Shown here: piece after piece, positions 19,305 to 27,146 of the stretch
How the letters are laid out: every line of letters starts with the position of its first letter
Numbering within the stretch: position 1 is the first letter of the stretch
Assembly (NCBI GenBank): GCA_016930935.1
Contig: JAFGFT010000036.1
Span: 1-54,182, forward strand
Source: Dehalococcoidia bacterium
GTDB taxonomy: Bacteria; Chloroflexota; Dehalococcoidia; GIF9; AB-539-J10
DNA: 54,182 nt
Reading direction: 5' to 3'
The notes under the pieces: model-generated
Told to the model about the DNA's origin: nothing
What the model saw: only the letters and a program-made list of their open reading frames with translations
Database searches by the model: none
Translations under genes and position numbers: made by a program

Positions 19305-20525
19305 ATGGGAAAACGATATTTCTACGGCTTCAACATCGTCGCGGCCGGGTTCTTCATACAGGCTGCAGGTGGCGGTGCCCTCGCGACCTATGGCATCTTC
19401 TTCAACTTCATCCAGGGTGATTTTGGATGGGAACGCGCCACCATCTCCGGCGCAACTTCAGTGACGTTCTTGGTCATGGGCACCGCGGGCATCATTTGCG
19501 GGCGTGTGACCGACAGAATTGGGCCACGGCTTATCATGACGGTGGCAGGATTGGTTCTGGGTTCGGGCTATCTGCTCATGAGTGCGCTCACCTCTCCCGT
19601 GCAACTCTACATCGCGATGGGTATCCTCGTTGGGCTCGGCATGAGTACGCAGGATGTGCCGACGCTGTCGACGATTGCGCGATGGTTCGTGCGGCGCAGG
19701 GGCATGATGAGTGGAATCGTCAAGGTGGGTACGGGCTTTGGGCAGGTCGCGTTTCCACTGGTGGCGGGCGCGCTTATCGCGGCGTTCGGCTGGAGGAATG
19801 CCTATCTCTTTATCGGGTTTGCCGTGCTCGCGATGGTTGTTGTTGCTGCACAGGTGTTACGTCGCGACCCCGGCAGCATGGGGCTTCGTCCTGATGGAGA
19901 GGTTGCCGTGCCTGGTAGTGAGAGGCGCGTTCAGGAAGAGGGTCTGGAGTATCGCGTGGCCGTTAGGACGCGACAGTTCTGGCTCATCTGTGTTGCCAAT
20001 TTCCTGATGGTCTACTGTCTGGTAACGATGCTTGTCCACCTTGTGCCGCACGCTGTGGATATGGGCATTACTGTGGGCCGTGCCGGATTGCTCGTCTCCA
20101 TCATGGGCGGTGTGAGCATGGCTGCGCGTCTTGGGATGGGGACTGCTGCAGACAGGATAGGGGCAAGACGTGCGTTTCTCGTGTGCTTCATTGTACTTCT
20201 CGTGGGCTTTCTCTGGCTGCGGAGCGCAACGGCGATGTGGATGCTCGTGCTTTATGCGGCTGCCGACGGTTTTGCGAGAGGAGGCTCCTTCGCCGTTATC
20301 TCTCCAATGGTCGCCGAGCTCTTCGGCACGCGGGCACATGGCTCGCTATTCGGAATAGTGAACTTTGCGGGGACCGTGGGAGGGGCGCTGGGACCTCTTG
20401 TGGCGGGCCGGACATTCGACCTGCATCAGAGCTACGCGACGGTCTTCGTCTTGCTGGTGGTCTTTGCCGCCGTGGGCATTCTCGTAACCCTGTTTCTCAA
20501 ACCGATAGTGAAACCACAGGGCTGA
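19305..20525 (+). CDS. MFS transporter, oxalate/formate antiporter-like family (carrier C)
   Basis: A 406-residue, 12-helix carrier homologous to carriers A and B: YFYGFNIVAAGFFIQAAGGGALATYG, GRVTDRIGPRLIM, RWFVRRRGMMSGIVKVGTGFGQ, RAHGSLFGIVNFAGTVGGALGPLVAG. The tandem position and matching block order indicate a local duplication with carrier B. The ATG at 19305 has no strong ribosome site. The gene converges with the long secreted protein gene after 72 bases that hold no clear terminator. Confidence 0.85.
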   Translation: MGKRYFYGFNIVAAGFFIQAAGGGALATYGIFFNFIQGDFGWERATISGATSVTFLVMGTAGIICGRVTDRIGPRLIMTVAGLVLGSGYLLMSALTSPVQLYIAMGILVGLGMSTQDVPTLSTIARWFVRRRGMMSGIVKVGTGFGQVAFPLVAGALIAAFGWRNAYLFIGFAVLAMVVVAAQVLRRDPGSMGLRPDGEVAVPGSERRVQEEGLEYRVAVRTRQFWLICVANFLMVYCLVTMLVHLVPHAVDMGITVGRAGLLVSIMGGVSMAARLGMGTAADRIGARRAFLVCFIVLLVGFLWLRSATAMWMLVLYAAADGFARGGSFAVISPMVAELFGTRAHGSLFGIVNFAGTVGGALGPLVAGRTFDLHQSYATVFVLLVVFAAVGILVTLFLKPIVKPQG

Positions 20526-20597
20526 GGGTGCGCCAACGGGGAGCCTGCCTCGACGTTGGGCTGGTGGCACGTGGGGTTCTTGCCGGCTGACACGAAG

Positions 20598-23414
20598 TCA
20601 TGGCAGTACAGGTGTAACGATTGTTGTGGCAGTTGTCGCGTGCAGGTTCTCGCTGTTTGTCGCAATTGTGAGGAAGTCGAATGGTTGTCCGCAGTCTGCT
20701 TCCAACAGGAGCGTCTTGCTGTAGTGAGTGGTGGAGAGCGGCCCAGAGTTGAACCACGGTAGTCCGTTCAGTTCGAGGCTCACGTTCTGAACGGGGTATT
20801 GGCCGCCTGTGAGGTCTTCAGCCTCTATGTGAATCGTGACGAGACTGTGGCACTCGGATTGAGTTCCGGAACTGTGGGCCTCGACTTTGAGATTGATGCT
20901 CAGGACGTCCTCGGGGGATGGTGGTGGGGTTTCGTCTCCGTATACCATGACGAGTGCCAGGTCGGCGGACACGACGAGGTTATTGTAGTCATGGGAGCAA
21001 TGGCCACTTGCCGTGGCCTTGTTCAAGTTTGGTCCCGGCTCCTCGGCTATAGCGTCATATTCAACTGCAATCACTTCTCCCGGTGACAATGGGCCGAATT
21101 CCCCGAGGTCCCACATCAGGAGCGTTCCTCCTCCGGTCTTCCATGCACGATCCGGTCCTCTGTCCTCATCTTCCCCTGCGAAGTCCACCGACGCGTCGTT
21201 GTCGTATTCCAGGCATCCCGCCATCTCGTCGATGAGTTCCACATCTACGAGGTCACGACACTTGCCGGTGTTCTCAATCTCTATCCTGAATCTGACACCA
21301 TCACCCGGTTCCGCTTCTATCTGGTTGACCCATTCATCCTTATCTTCGCTCCACACATACTTGTCGACATCTATGTCTGGCTCGCAGGGACAGGTGCAGT
21401 CGCATTTCTGGCTGTCCTCCCAGGATTCCTGGGACTTGCCACGCTTCTGGTTGCTCTCTGAGATGCGGTCCTTTCCGTTCTTGCCTGCTTCTTGAGGGTC
21501 GACTCCATCCGGAGGGTCATCCGTGTCGGCATCTTCATCACGCATCCCATCGACCAGGCCCTGAGTATACACTCCACCACCGGGATAGGATGCCCATGAC
21601 TCCGTGTCTGTTGAGGTGCCCACCACGGTCCGGCCCTCACCTGTGACGCCGTCGACATCGAAATTGCCGGCGAAGCAGGATTCCAGGATGACTGTCACAT
21701 CGCAGCACGCCCCGGGAGTCTCACAATCCTCATCCGGACACGGTGGTATCTTGTCGAGAAAGTCCTTGAGACTGTTGTCCTTGCCATCATCCGAACTACC
21801 GTTGTCAGTGGGCTTCATGACTTCCTGTGTCTTGCCACTCGAGTTCTTGATGGCGATGCCTCCGTCCTCTCTACCGTGGCCACAGATGTAGATGAGGACG
21901 TGGTCGCCGCAGTTCACGCTGGAGGCGAGCTGGTTGAACGCGTTGCCGATGTTCGCGAGTGATGTCTTGCTGCTTCCGGCCTGGTTTGGACCGAGGTTCG
22001 CAATTGAATTGTATCCCTGGTCCTGCGCCGCCCCACTCAGTGCATCGCACGAACTCTGGACTATGGGTGTTCCGTTGGCCAGGTCTTTGCTGTTGTCACC
22101 GCAATTGATGACGATGACGTAGTAGTTGATGTCGTATCCGCATGGCCCTTTGGCGGGACCTGGTGCTGGCGGCGGTCCTCCGCCGTTCTTCTTGCCGTCG
22201 CCACCAGGGGGTAGCCCCGGTTCGGGGGGCCAACGAACCCGTTCCGGTGGTGGTGGTTTCTCCATCAGGAAGACGAAGTAATCCTCGACTTCACCATAGT
22301 TGAACGTGCCGCTGCCGTCCCAGCCCCCCACAGCTTGAAAGGCGGTTGCCGTGATGTTGTTGCGCGAGAGAAGGGCTCGCATCCAGACTGGCGAAGAGCG
22401 GACACTGCCAGTGCCCCATGCGAACACGGGAGTGATGACCGTCTCCGAACTGCCAGGGGGGACGTTGACGGGCAGGTTGACTACCGGCCACTCGTCGCCA
22501 TTTGAACCTGTGCTCCAATTGCCGCTCTGGTCGAAGTCGATGAGCACATTGAGGTAGCGCGCCACGTCCGGTGCACTGCGGTCTACGGAGACTGTGAAAG
22601 CAAGTCTGCTCTCACTGCCGTCGAGAATTACGAATACCCGCTCGTCACTGTCAGCGTCAGCCATGTTGGGAACACCATCGATATCAGCAGGATCCATTGC
22701 GTCAGTCTCGGTGCTGACCGAGTGGCCGAGAGTCTCCATTCCTGTCGTCACAGCGTGACATCCGTGCTGCTCCTGAACGCTATTCTTCGTGTCGTAGAGT
22801 GTTGGAAAACGGCCCGGAATTCCCCAGTAGGCATCTGTCTCGTCAGGTGCATCACCGTAGTCAGCCTTCGGTGCGTTGCTGCTGGATGATGAGCCATGCA
22901 CGGCAGAATCGAGAACAGATAGAACCTCGATGAGATGCCAGGCTTGGGTGGGGGCGTTCCACAGGGAGTCGCCATTTATCTCAGGAGGCCAGGATTCGGT
23001 TACCACCTCGTATTCTCCACTGGCTGCGTCGATGAACACGTAGCGTACTGGATGGGCGAAGAAAGCTTCCGGAGCGTCGTCTATGAAGACGAACCATGTG
23101 CTGGCGCCAATGGAGTAGCGTGTCCCGGTTTCCGATGTGACGACATCTCCGCCGGACAAAGGTTTCGATGGCATGTGGGCAGTGACGCGGGAACTCGCGG
23201 ATGCGGGGAGCAGAACCTCACCGAGGAGTATCTGGAGTGCACCGAGACTGTCCAGATGCTGGGGTTCTTCTTCTGCCGGAGGCTCTCCATCCTGTGGTGC
23301 CTCTGTAGTCACCGGTTGTTGGCACGAGTAATTCGGCAACGAAAGGAACAACATGGCAGCCACAACTGCCCATGCAGTGAGCATCCTGCCGCCCGTCCCC
23401 GGTTGCGTTGCCAC
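20598..23414 (-). CDS. Secreted multidomain caspase-like (clan CD) cysteine peptidase with GEVED and DUF11-type domains
   Basis: A 938-residue exported protein. Residues 1-31 form a signal peptide ending in a lipobox-like NYSC, so it may be lipid-anchored. Residues 50-170 are an unrecognised domain. Residues 186-385 start DYGDAPDETDAYWG and end with YGEVEDYF, as in GEVED-type surface domains. A Pro/Gly linker follows (388-422). Residues 425-640 look like a clan CD peptidase: strand YYVIVINCGDN, His513 in LIYICGHGRE, Cys580 in VILESCFAGNF, then VVGTSTDTESWASYPGGG, resembling legumain/C13. Residues ~685-810 are a DUF11-like Ig domain (VRFRIEIENTG). A final beta-rich domain closes the protein. 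It is rich in Cys and acidic residues. The GTG at 23414 has GGGAGA upstream; an ATG at 23384 is an alternative. Confidence 0.75.
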   Translation of the reverse strand: MATQPGTGGRMLTAWAVVAAMLFLSLPNYSCQQPVTTEAPQDGEPPAEEEPQHLDSLGALQILLGEVLLPASASSRVTAHMPSKPLSGGDVVTSETGTRYSIGASTWFVFIDDAPEAFFAHPVRYVFIDAASGEYEVVTESWPPEINGDSLWNAPTQAWHLIEVLSVLDSAVHGSSSSSNAPKADYGDAPDETDAYWGIPGRFPTLYDTKNSVQEQHGCHAVTTGMETLGHSVSTETDAMDPADIDGVPNMADADSDERVFVILDGSESRLAFTVSVDRSAPDVARYLNVLIDFDQSGNWSTGSNGDEWPVVNLPVNVPPGSSETVITPVFAWGTGSVRSSPVWMRALLSRNNITATAFQAVGGWDGSGTFNYGEVEDYFVFLMEKPPPPERVRWPPEPGLPPGGDGKKNGGGPPPAPGPAKGPCGYDINYYVIVINCGDNSKDLANGTPIVQSSCDALSGAAQDQGYNSIANLGPNQAGSSKTSLANIGNAFNQLASSVNCGDHVLIYICGHGREDGGIAIKNSSGKTQEVMKPTDNGSSDDGKDNSLKDFLDKIPPCPDEDCETPGACCDVTVILESCFAGNFDVDGVTGEGRTVVGTSTDTESWASYPGGGVYTQGLVDGMRDEDADTDDPPDGVDPQEAGKNGKDRISESNQKRGKSQESWEDSQKCDCTCPCEPDIDVDKYVWSEDKDEWVNQIEAEPGDGVRFRIEIENTGKCRDLVDVELIDEMAGCLEYDNDASVDFAGEDEDRGPDRAWKTGGGTLLMWDLGEFGPLSPGEVIAVEYDAIAEEPGPNLNKATASGHCSHDYNNLVVSADLALVMVYGDETPPPSPEDVLSINLKVEAHSSGTQSECHSLVTIHIEAEDLTGGQYPVQNVSLELNGLPWFNSGPLSTTHYSKTLLLEADCGQPFDFLTIATNSENLHATTATTIVTPVLP

Positions 23415-23567
23415 AGTCGCAGCATCTCCCGCTAGAAACAGTCACATAATCACACTGTGGTTGCAGTGTCAATTTGAGGTTGACTGGTGTCAGGGAGGCG
23501 AGTGCAGTTTTTGTGGGCGTCATACCCATGTGTGATAATGGGAGGGACAGGGCACAAGGAGTGACAG

Positions 23568-24185
23568 ATGGCTCAGACTATTCGTGACGCGGCTACCGAT
23601 GAGAGATTCTCGAAGGAACTTGAAAGATACAGGCAACGCGCAATCGAGCTTGGTGCGACGGACGCAAAGGTCGTTTCCTCAGGAGACATAATAATTGATG
23701 AGCGCGTTCGGGGGAAGTGTCGCTATCCGACGTGCCCCAGCTACAATACGAATATGAACTGTCCTCCCTACACGATGGGCATCGATGAATTCCGCACGCT
23801 GGTCAGCCGCTACCGGTATGCAATCCTCTTCAAGGTCGATGTCCTATCGGAAAAGATGTCTGACTTCGAGTATGCAACTCGCAAGACCATCATGGAAATC
23901 GTATGGAAACTCGAGTCGGAGGCATTCTATGATGGGCACTACTTTGCCACGGGATTTGGTGGGACCAATTGCAAGGCCATCTTCTGTCCGAACCTTGAGT
24001 GCTCCGCCATTGCTGGGAAGGGCTGCCGCAATCCGTTCAAGGCGAGGCCGGGCATGCACGGAGTAGGGATTGACGCGTATCGAATGGCAGCGAATGCGGG
24101 CTGGGAGATGTACCCTGTGGGGTCCTCAATTGACGGCTCATCTGTGCCTCATCTGACGAGCATGGGGCTCGTGCTGGTTGATTGA
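23568..24185 (+). CDS. DUF2284 predicted metal-binding protein
   Basis: A 205-residue cytoplasmic protein of the DUF2284 family. A Cys cluster in KCRYPTCPSYNTNMNCPPY (about residues 45-65) is followed by further Cys in NCKAIFCPNLECSAI and GKGCRNPFKARP. This pattern suggests iron-sulfur or zinc binding. The family is common in anaerobes and methanogens, often beside corrinoid or radical enzymes, but no such partner is here. The ATG at 23568 has an AAGGAGTGAC site. It is followed by a membrane protein gene in the same direction, probably in one operon. Confidence 0.82.
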   Translation: MAQTIRDAATDERFSKELERYRQRAIELGATDAKVVSSGDIIIDERVRGKCRYPTCPSYNTNMNCPPYTMGIDEFRTLVSRYRYAILFKVDVLSEKMSDFEYATRKTIMEIVWKLESEAFYDGHYFATGFGGTNCKAIFCPNLECSAIAGKGCRNPFKARPGMHGVGIDAYRMAANAGWEMYPVGSSIDGSSVPHLTSMGLVLVD

Positions 24186-24217
24186 AGAATCGTGGAATGA
24201 CGGTTCTTGGAGGTGTG

Positions 24218-25153
24218 ATGCAAGAGCAGGAGCAGAGCACAACAGGTCTCAAGTCCAATGTTGCCAGCACCCTCGCCTACTTCGGTGCATGGATATCCGG
24301 CATCGTCTTCCTCGCACTTGAGAAGAAGGACAACATAGTCCGTTTCAATGCGATGCAGTCGATTGTCACCTTCGGGATGCTCCTTGCCATTATCGTAGTC
24401 CTCAGCTTCTTCGGAACCTGGTTCGGTCTGGGTGTGTGGGGAGGGGCGTTCGGGCCGGTTGGAATCATCATTACCATTCTGCAGAGTCTTCTGTTTGCCT
24501 TCTCAATCATCCTCTGGATACTGCTGATGGTGCGAAGCTACCAGGGAGAACGGACCGTGCTTCCGCTTGCTGGTGATATCTCTCTTGCGTTGCTGCGAAA
24601 GATGGACAGTAGTTTTCCCGATGTTGGTCCGGCGCATTTCAGGTTCCACCAACGTGAAGACGGCCGCGCGATATCTTTGAACGCTGCCGGAAGCAGGGCG
24701 GGCCGCGTTGCAGGGTCAATTGCTGCCATCGTTTCAAGCGTCTTCTTCTTCGTTCTCTTCAACTTCTATCCTGACTACATTGCCTTCTATCAAGGGATGT
24801 CTGAGGGTGGCGTCTCACAACTGTTGCGGTATCCCGTACTGACAGCCGAATTGGTTCGTGTACTGCCTGTCATTAATCTGACACTTGGATTGACCGTAGT
24901 GCTTCACGTCATTGCTCTGGCTGTTGATGGTCGTGTGTTGAGAGAGGTCATTGAGATAGTGCTCCATGTGATGGGTGCGGTTACTGCACTGGTCTGGTTG
25001 AAGGTGTTTCCGTTTGACTACAGCCAGGTACCTATGGGAGAGATGGTAAACGCACTCCCGACCATCACCGTCGTGGTGCTGGTGATTGTTGCCCTCGGCA
25101 TGGGCGTGGATGCGATTGTGAGGCTTGTGCGGCTGGTGACAGGGCTGAAGTAG
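24218..25153 (+). CDS. Membrane protein with DUF4870/Tic20-like N-terminal domain and extra C-terminal helices
   Basis: About 311 residues. The first ~115 match the DUF4870 pattern: LKSNVASTLAYFGAWISGIVFLALEKKDNIVRFNAMQS, then three membrane segments and a VRSYQGER end. A soluble stretch (about 125-165) is followed by three or four more predicted helices not found in standard DUF4870 proteins, so this is an extended or fused form. The ATG at 24218 has GGAGGTG just upstream. An earlier TTG overlapping the DUF2284 stop is less likely. Function unknown; the family is often called a Tic20-like transporter component. Confidence 0.65.
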   Translation: MQEQEQSTTGLKSNVASTLAYFGAWISGIVFLALEKKDNIVRFNAMQSIVTFGMLLAIIVVLSFFGTWFGLGVWGGAFGPVGIIITILQSLLFAFSIILWILLMVRSYQGERTVLPLAGDISLALLRKMDSSFPDVGPAHFRFHQREDGRAISLNAAGSRAGRVAGSIAAIVSSVFFFVLFNFYPDYIAFYQGMSEGGVSQLLRYPVLTAELVRVLPVINLTLGLTVVLHVIALAVDGRVLREVIEIVLHVMGAVTALVWLKVFPFDYSQVPMGEMVNALPTITVVVLVIVALGMGVDAIVRLVRLVTGLK

Positions 25154-25295
25154 CGGAGTCAGGGCGGTAGATGGTCCAACGGGCAAGACTTGAATAGCTG
25201 CTAGTTCCGGGAGACCGTGCAGTCTCTTGCGATGCTGCTATCTGTTGTAGGCAACTCCGTTTGTCTCGCTCTCAGTTTGCATGCGGAACACGCAG

Positions 25296-25688
25296 TCAAT
25301 TGGCGGCCTCGGTGTCGTCCCAGCGCGCCTCGATTTCGTCCATGCGTTCCTCGTCTATCCCGAAGTGATGTGCGAGTTCGTGCAGCACCGTCTTCCGGAT
25401 CTGTTCTGCCATTTCTGCCTCGGAATTGCACGCCTCCTCTATTGAGTCCTGAAAGAGTGTGATGGTATCGGGGACTACAAGTCCGTATTCGCTTGTTCGC
25501 TCTGTGAGGGGCACACCTTCATACAGACCGAACAGTGTTTCTCCCTTTGGCACTTTCATCTCACGAAGCGTTTCTTCTGAGGGACGGCCCGCGATGAAAA
25601 CACCCACGTTGTCGAGAAGCGAGCTGAATTCATCTGGCAAGCTGTTGAGTGCCCTATCGACAAGTTCTTCGAAGCGTTTCTTCTTCAT
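25296..25688 (-). CDS. Small metallopeptidase-like protein (Zincin_1 / MMP-like)
   Basis: A 130-residue cytoplasmic protein with the zincin motif HELAHHFGIDEERMDE, where HExxH supplies two zinc ligands and the catalytic Glu. The rest follows the PF06262-type pattern with an early GxP loop (FIAGRPSEETLRE) and LFGLYEGVPLTERT. The family is widespread in actinobacteria and Chloroflexota with no established substrate. The second in-frame start at 25688 (MKKKRFEELV) fits the family; the first adds 11 residues. It stands alone on the minus strand. Confidence 0.8.
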   Translation of the reverse strand: MKKKRFEELVDRALNSLPDEFSSLLDNVGVFIAGRPSEETLREMKVPKGETLFGLYEGVPLTERTSEYGLVVPDTITLFQDSIEEACNSEAEMAEQIRKTVLHELAHHFGIDEERMDEIEARWDDTEAAN

Positions 25689-25749
25689 TTCAGGTGCCCC
25701 TTGCGCACGACGTGCAATCACGATAATAGCACCTCATGGACTCAGAATG

Positions 25750-25790
25750 AACAGAGGAAGCCCGGAACTACTTCCTGGGCTTCCTCTGTT
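25750..25790 (-). terminator. Intrinsic-type terminator of the TetR/ABC export operon
   Basis: Perfect 14-base arms (AACAGAGGAAGCCC at 25750-25763 and its complement at 25777-25790) enclose a 13-base loop. It sits 42 bases past the adaptor stop on the minus strand. The U-tract is poor, so termination strength is uncertain, but the stem is very strong. Confidence 0.7.
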
Positions 25791-25831
25791 TCAGTCAATT
25801 CCGCTCACAGACACGACAGGTCTGTATGTCG

Positions 25832-27034
25832 CTACTTCGGTGGTTCGAGGGAGACCAACTCGCCTTCACTCAAGCCACTCTCTACCTCGTACAGTTGGCC
25901 GCTTGGCAGGCCCAACACTATGTCACGCACTACCATGTCTCCATCGGCAACGACGTAGACAGTTGCCTGTCCCGCGCTGATGGTGACAGCGCTTCGCGGA
26001 ACCACGAGTACGCCTTTGTGTTCCTGCAGAATGATGTCTGCAGTTGCGCTCATGCCGTCTCTGATGGCCGGATCCGGGTTCTCAAGAGTGATGGTTGTCT
26101 GATACATGACAACTCCGGCCTCAATCATCGCGGCCGCTGAGATATAGGTAACCGTTCCCTCAACCTCAACCCCTGGCAGAGCATCCATCGTGACTATTGC
26201 CTTCTGTCCCATGGAAATCTGCGCGATGTCCATTTCATCGATGAGGCCAGTCATCTCCAGGTGCGCAGGGTCGACGATGCGGAAGGCAGGGTTGAAGTAG
26301 TTCATCGACGTGAGGATGTCCCCTTCCTTCACAAGTGTGGTCGTGATGACGCCTGGGAACGGCGCCTCTATCATCGCGTCTTGCAGCATGTCCTGGACAG
26401 CGTCGAGGTTCAGCTGGGCGGCTTTCACGGCTATTCCTGCCGCCTCACGCTGGAGTTCCATCACTTTGACCGGGAGTGGAAGATCCCACTGTCTGGATTG
26501 GGAACTGTGCTGGGCATCAGCTATGTCGTTCAGCGCGTCATCGAGCACGAGGTTGGACTCGGCGACATCGCCCTTTTCCATCAGAGCACGGGCTTCTTCA
26601 ACGTTCTTGATGGCCTTGTCAAGAGCCATCCATGTTCCCGGGACGTCGATGACGTAGCTGCTGTAGTAGTGAGGGTAGATGGTCTGTCGCAGCTGATTAT
26701 CGGCTATTTCGTACTGTGCTTGTGCCGCTTGCAGGTTCAATCTCGCAGCGTCAATATTCCGTTGAAGGTCATCTGTGTTGAGACGCGCAATAGCATCTCC
26801 AGTGGCGACCCTGTCGCCCTTCTCCACGAGTATCTCGTCGATTGTACCGGGCGTGGCAAACGTGAGGAATCGGTCCTCTGTGGCGTCGAGGTTGCCACTC
26901 ACGGAGATTGTCACACGAACGTCTTCCTTGGTTACCTTGGCTGTTGGAACTTCGTTGCCACTATTCCCTGCACATGCCGCAAGGGGTAGTGCGGCAAGCG
27001 TAATCGCGAGGAATATGGCGACTCTCTTCTTCAT
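25832..27034 (-). CDS. Lipoprotein efflux adaptor (MacA/HlyD-type membrane fusion protein)
   Basis: About 400 residues. The signal sequence MKKRVAIFLAITLAALPLAAC ends in a lipobox, predicting a lipid-anchored extracytoplasmic protein. A lipoyl/barrel-sandwich half-motif GTIDEILVEKGDRVATGDAIARLN (about 60-85) is followed by a long helical hairpin (about 90-210). The second half is APFPGVITTTLVKEGDIL, then beta-barrel and membrane-proximal domains. The ATG at 27034 has AAGGAGGCC; an upstream frame adds a non-signal extension. It is the last gene of the operon with the ABC permease and ATPase. No TolC-like outer membrane channel is nearby, fitting a single-membrane cell envelope. Confidence 0.87.
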   Translation of the reverse strand: MKKRVAIFLAITLAALPLAACAGNSGNEVPTAKVTKEDVRVTISVSGNLDATEDRFLTFATPGTIDEILVEKGDRVATGDAIARLNTDDLQRNIDAARLNLQAAQAQYEIADNQLRQTIYPHYYSSYVIDVPGTWMALDKAIKNVEEARALMEKGDVAESNLVLDDALNDIADAQHSSQSRQWDLPLPVKVMELQREAAGIAVKAAQLNLDAVQDMLQDAMIEAPFPGVITTTLVKEGDILTSMNYFNPAFRIVDPAHLEMTGLIDEMDIAQISMGQKAIVTMDALPGVEVEGTVTYISAAAMIEAGVVMYQTTITLENPDPAIRDGMSATADIILQEHKGVLVVPRSAVTISAGQATVYVVADGDMVVRDIVLGLPSGQLYEVESGLSEGELVSLEPPK

Positions 27035-27146
27035 CACTTGGCCTCCTTCTGCAAGAACAGGCACGGTATGCTTCCTATTCATCTGGTGTTTCATTATACC
27101 CGTACGCGCTACTTGAGTTGTGCGATTTGTGTTCCAATGTGGAATT

